Shown: positions 60,861 through 64,000 of the stretch, in pieces | How positions within the stretch are numbered: the stretch's first letter is position 1 | Layout of the letters: each line of letters opens with the position of its first letter | Assembly: GCA_038025085.1 (NCBI GenBank) | Contig: CM076144.1 | Location: 39,028,501 to 39,092,500, forward strand | Source of the DNA: Tetragonia tetragonoides | Lineage: Eukaryota; Streptophyta; Magnoliopsida; Caryophyllales; Aizoaceae | DNA length: 64,000 bases | Direction of reading: 5' to 3' | Program-made: the position numbers and the translations under genes | The notes under the pieces: model-generated | Told to the model about the DNA's origin: nothing | What the model saw: the letters and a program-made list of their open reading frames with translations, nothing else | Database searches by the model: none

Positions 60861-61862
60861 GAAAATTTCTATTTTAGTGGTCTGATGTTTGGGTTAATCA
60901 TTATTTAGTGCTCCGTGTTTTAAATATTACCAATTTAGTTACCTAGGATATGTTAAAAAGTTCCATTTACGTTTTTTCTGTTACATTATTCTGTCAGTTT
61001 GCTGACGTGGCATTTAATAAGTGCACATGATTAATGGTGCACATTCCAATGACGAAATTACCCCCATTTAATAAATGATGGTGTTATTTTCCAAGTTTGA
61101 GAACAAGATCAAGGGTTGTGATTTTTTCCTTACCACATATCATGTGCACTTATTAAATGCCACGTCAGCAAATGTGCGTCATTAATCGTATGCACTTATT
61201 AAATATCACGTCAGCAAACAACGTAATGTAACGGATGTAACGAAAAAAAGGAAAATGTTTATTGTGGTGCCCTGACGTTTGGGTTAATCATTATTTAGTG
61301 CCCTGTGTTTTAAATATTACCACTTTAGTTACCTGTGATATGTGCAAAAGTTTCAGTTACATTTTTTCCGTTGCATAACGTTGTTTGTTGACGTGACATT
61401 TAATAAGTGCACACGATTAATTGCGCACATTTGCTGAAATGACACTTAATAAGTGCACATGATTTATGCCAAGGGACAAATCACACCCCTTGATCTTGTT
61501 CTCAGACTTGGAAAATAACACAGTCACTTATTAAATAGGGGTAATTTTCGTCATTGCAATGTGCGTCATTAATCATGTGCACTTATTAAATGCCACGTCA
61601 GCAAACTGACAGAATAATGTAACGAAAAAACGTAACTGAAACTTTTTCACATATCCCAGGTAATTAAAGTGGTAATATTTAAAACACGGGGCACTAAATA
61701 ATGATTAACCTAAACGTCAGGGCACCAAAGTGGAAATTTTCCCGGAAAAAATGTAACTGAAACTTTTGCACATATCTCAAATAACTAAAGTGGTAATATT
61801 TAAAACACGGGGCATTAAATAATGATTAACTCAAACGTCAGGGCACCAAAGTGGAAATTTTC
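60861..61862. mobile_element. Four-arm foldback / nested inverted-repeat MITE cluster
   Basis: A unit starting GGAAAATTTCTATTTTAGTG with GGGTTAATCATTATTTAGTG and TTTTAAATATTACC appears forward at about 60861-61120 and 61251-61490, and inverted at 61490-61741. A truncated inverted copy follows at 61743-61862. The outer ends are GGAAAATTTC and its complement. TTATTA occurs at both outer flanks, so the target duplication may be short or partly lost. No protein is encoded. Confidence 0.8.
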
Positions 61863-62520
61863 CTTATTATAAGGTTGTGCGGTGAAATGATCGAAGATCA
61901 ATTGAAAATTGAATAATGAATTAAGATGAAAAAAATGAACATACCCTCTAATTCCAGAAATATGTTGGTCTTCTTTTTCTTTTCTTTTTTGGCTAAAATC
62001 TGTTCTTTAGCATATGAAATCACCAACTAAATGACTCAAATTAACACCTAAGCGACAATTTTGTTTTATACCACATAAATAATGAAATAATCAATTGAGA
62101 AAGCAATCCATCTATTGTACGGAGTAACTTGTAAGTGGGTCATTAATCAATAATAGTGTATTTGACTATATCATGCCAAATATTCTTCAAAATTATCACT
62201 AACCTATTGCAAAATGCTTTTAGATCTTTATTATAAAATAGTTAGACACACAGAATCAACTGAAAACTTTAGCAGACATTTTTATTTGTCATTTCATAAT
62301 CGCCCCTCTTTTATTCCTTATCGAATTAGTATATTTCATTACCAGACATATTAATTTTCATATTCCTTATCCTCAAAAAAAAAATTTGGTCATAGATTCT
62401 TCAAATAGAATACGTGTGTGCCTCTAGAAATGCTTTTAACTGTTTTCTCAAGAAATTCCGGAAGCCACACTAGAACTAAAATCGCAACTTCACAAATTTC
62501 AACTTCATAGGAAAAAAATT
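61863..62520. other. Intergenic DNA, no gene recognised
   Basis: AT-rich sequence with no supported feature. Confidence 0.55.
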
Positions 62521-62524
62521 CCTC

Positions 62525-62690
62525 TTTTTTGTTTTTTTTTTTTTTTCTTTGTTTTTGTTTTGGGCACCAACCCTGTCAACCTATCGCCAATAAAAGGCAA
62601 GAGAGAAATGAGGATTCGAACCTATAATCTTACCTTACCAAACCGCTTGAGAATAAGTTTGCAACCAATAAACCACCACCCTTTTCTTTT
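62525..62690 (-). mobile_element. SINE-like element, minus strand
   Basis: A perfect Pol III B-box, GGTTCGAATCC, reads on the minus strand (62612-62622). An A-box-like GTGGTTTATTGGTTGCAA lies about 40 bases before it, and a T-rich tract at the left (62525-62560) would be the A-rich tail. No unambiguous target duplication was found, so the borders are approximate. Confidence 0.5.
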
Positions 62691-62762
62691 GACACAAAAA
62701 CTTGTTTGAGACGGTTTTATTGTAACTTTTGGTGAGACGAGAGTCACTCTTTTGTATATATA
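62690..62762. repeat. Dispersed repeat, copy 3 of 3 (inverted)
   Basis: CACAAAAACTTGTTTGAGAC through AGACGAGAGTCACTCTTTT is the reverse complement of the segment in NLP intron 4. Confidence 0.6.
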
Positions 62763-62831
62763 GACGGTTTTCATGCAAAGGTCCGTTGCAACATATGTAT
62801 GTCAATCGAAAAGGGAGGCTCTAAAAATATA

Positions 62832-63103
62832 CTCCCTCCGTTCCACAATATAAGTCGTTCTAGAAAATTGGTTTTTTCCTATGTTATAAGTCACTTTAGA
62901 ATTTCAATAAAGCATTTATTAATTTTTACCCATTCTACCCTTGTTTCACATTACCTCATTAGTTACTCAATTTTTTGTTAAATACAAAGTTAAGGGGCAA
63001 TCTAGTCAATTTTAATTATTTTTGATAGAATTGAGACTATTTAATAACTTTCTTAATTCGTGTGCAAAAATCTTAAATGACTTATATTATGGGACGGAGG
63101 GAG
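62832..63103. mobile_element. Stowaway-type Tc1/mariner MITE, copy 1 (272 bp)
   Basis: The termini CTCCCTCCGTTCCACAATAT and (complement) CTCCCTCCGTCCCATAATAT are flanked by TA on both sides (62830-62831, 63104-63105). This is the standard Stowaway structure. It is non-coding. Confidence 0.93.
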
Positions 63104-63320
63104 TACAATGCAAAGTATTGATAAATAATTATTCCCCCGTTATTTCTTCTTTTGACTTTTAGGTCCTTAGGACAAAATTGAAGTCCAAATCGTTTTACGG
63201 CAACAATTGGAGTGGTGAATTATTTGTGCTGATTTGTTTCTATAAGATAATTCCAATTTTGATTTCTACTTTGGATGATGAATAGATTTGCAAACTTAAC
63301 ACTCAATCTCAATCAAAGTA

Positions 63321-63592
63321 CTCCCTCCGTCCCACAATATAAGTCGTTTAAGGTTTTTGCACACGAATTAAGAAAGTTATTAAATAGTCTCAATTTTATC
63401 AAAAATAATTAAACTTGACTAGTTTACCACTTGACTTTGCATTTAGCTAAAAAGTGAGTAATTAATGAGGTAATGTGAAAGAAGGGTAGAATTGGCAAAC
63501 AATAATAAATGCTTTGTTGGAACTCTAAAATGACTTATAATATGGAAAAAAATCAATTTTCTAGAACGACTTATATTGTGGGACAGAGGGAG
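63321..63592. mobile_element. Stowaway-type MITE, copy 2 (272 bp), opposite orientation
   Basis: Same termini and TA flanks (63319-63320, 63593-63594). Its left half matches the right half of copy 1 inverted, so the two copies form an inverted pair separated by about 220 bases. Confidence 0.93.
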
Positions 63593-63594
63593 TA

Positions 63595-64000
63595 TAATTT
63601 AGTTCACGCAGCAATACTCCAAAGATCATTACATAGTCTTCCACCAATGCTTTCACCTCTCACAAAATGAGTGGACCCATTTAAATTAACCCTAAAATTA
63701 TTGAGCGCGGCTTCTCTCCAGTTTATACGGTTACTGGAGGAGTCCAGTTTTCTTTTTAACTAGGAGGTTACCCGTGCTAGGACTATCCATTTATTACTAC
63801 ATTTTAAATATACTTACATTATTTTTTCTAATAATACAAATATATTTTTGAATGAAAATGGTGATGAATCGAAATGTTATATGCATTCTAAGTAATTAGC
63901 GTATCTCCAAAAGTATCTATCACGGACATGACAAAATAATAATTTCTATTACTGATCACTTAACCTGTCACTTTACCTCAAATATATAACTTAACAAACA
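63595..64000. other. Window end, no gene; possible Helitron terminus
   Basis: CTAGGAGGTTACCCGTGC at 63760-63777 resembles the reverse-oriented Helitron 3' end at 16228 (CTAGTGGGTGACCCGTGC). The hairpin is degraded and the rest is outside the window. Confidence 0.4.

Noticed and set aside
62612..62622. Possible tRNA gene from a perfect B-box
   Set aside because: No cloverleaf with acceptor and anticodon stems could be drawn. The A-rich tail fits a SINE better.

Overview
The window is nuclear DNA from a land plant, almost certainly a eudicot. It has one well-preserved spliced host gene with GT-AG introns, set in AT-rich DNA filled with plant-type transposons (Copia, Tekay-like Gypsy, L1-like LINE, Helitron, MULE, hAT, Stowaway, SINE). 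The species cannot be named from sequence alone. There are no bacterial features, CRISPR arrays, rRNA genes or convincing tRNA genes.

Layout. 1-1860 is the 3' end of a degenerate Copia element with a complete 3' LTR. 1861-7246 is intergenic and holds a MULE-like element (3797-4874), a 132-bp MITE and a foldback. A SINE (7263-7440) sits in the upstream region of the host gene, a five-exon NIN-like protein of the NLP6/NLP7 clade (coding 7972-13272). NLP proteins are nitrate-responsive RWP-RK/PB1 transcription factors. Downstream are two hAT-like elements, then a nested block: a coding-less LTR element (16120-26093) with a Helitron inside its first LTR and a Copia element (18842-23945) inside its interior. 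A Harbinger-like candidate (26490-28090) follows.

28226-46563 is a Tekay-like Gypsy element. A LINE (38157-45094) lies in its 3' LTR, and a solo LTR (42560-44685) lies in LINE ORF1. After a candidate small Helitron comes the most complete transposon, a Mutator-like element (about 49176-55584). It has two convergent spliced genes: a plant-mobile-domain protein with a fully open reading frame, and a MULE transposase joined to an OTU cysteine-protease-like domain with one nonsense codon. Each gene begins near one end with a short first exon. Each inferred first intron holds an array of the palindrome GACTCACCC(TT/AA)GGGTGAGTC and an (ATT/AAT)n tract, so the two ends mirror each other. This is the best candidate here for an under-described system.

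55585-64000 has no recognised host gene. It holds an approximately 311-bp tandem repeat (four copies), duplicated segments, a four-arm foldback cluster, a SINE-like sequence on the minus strand, two oppositely oriented 272-bp Stowaway MITEs and possible Helitron ends.

All calls come from reading the sequence. Family names rest on recognised motifs, target-site duplications (TSDs) and terminal repeats, not on database searches.
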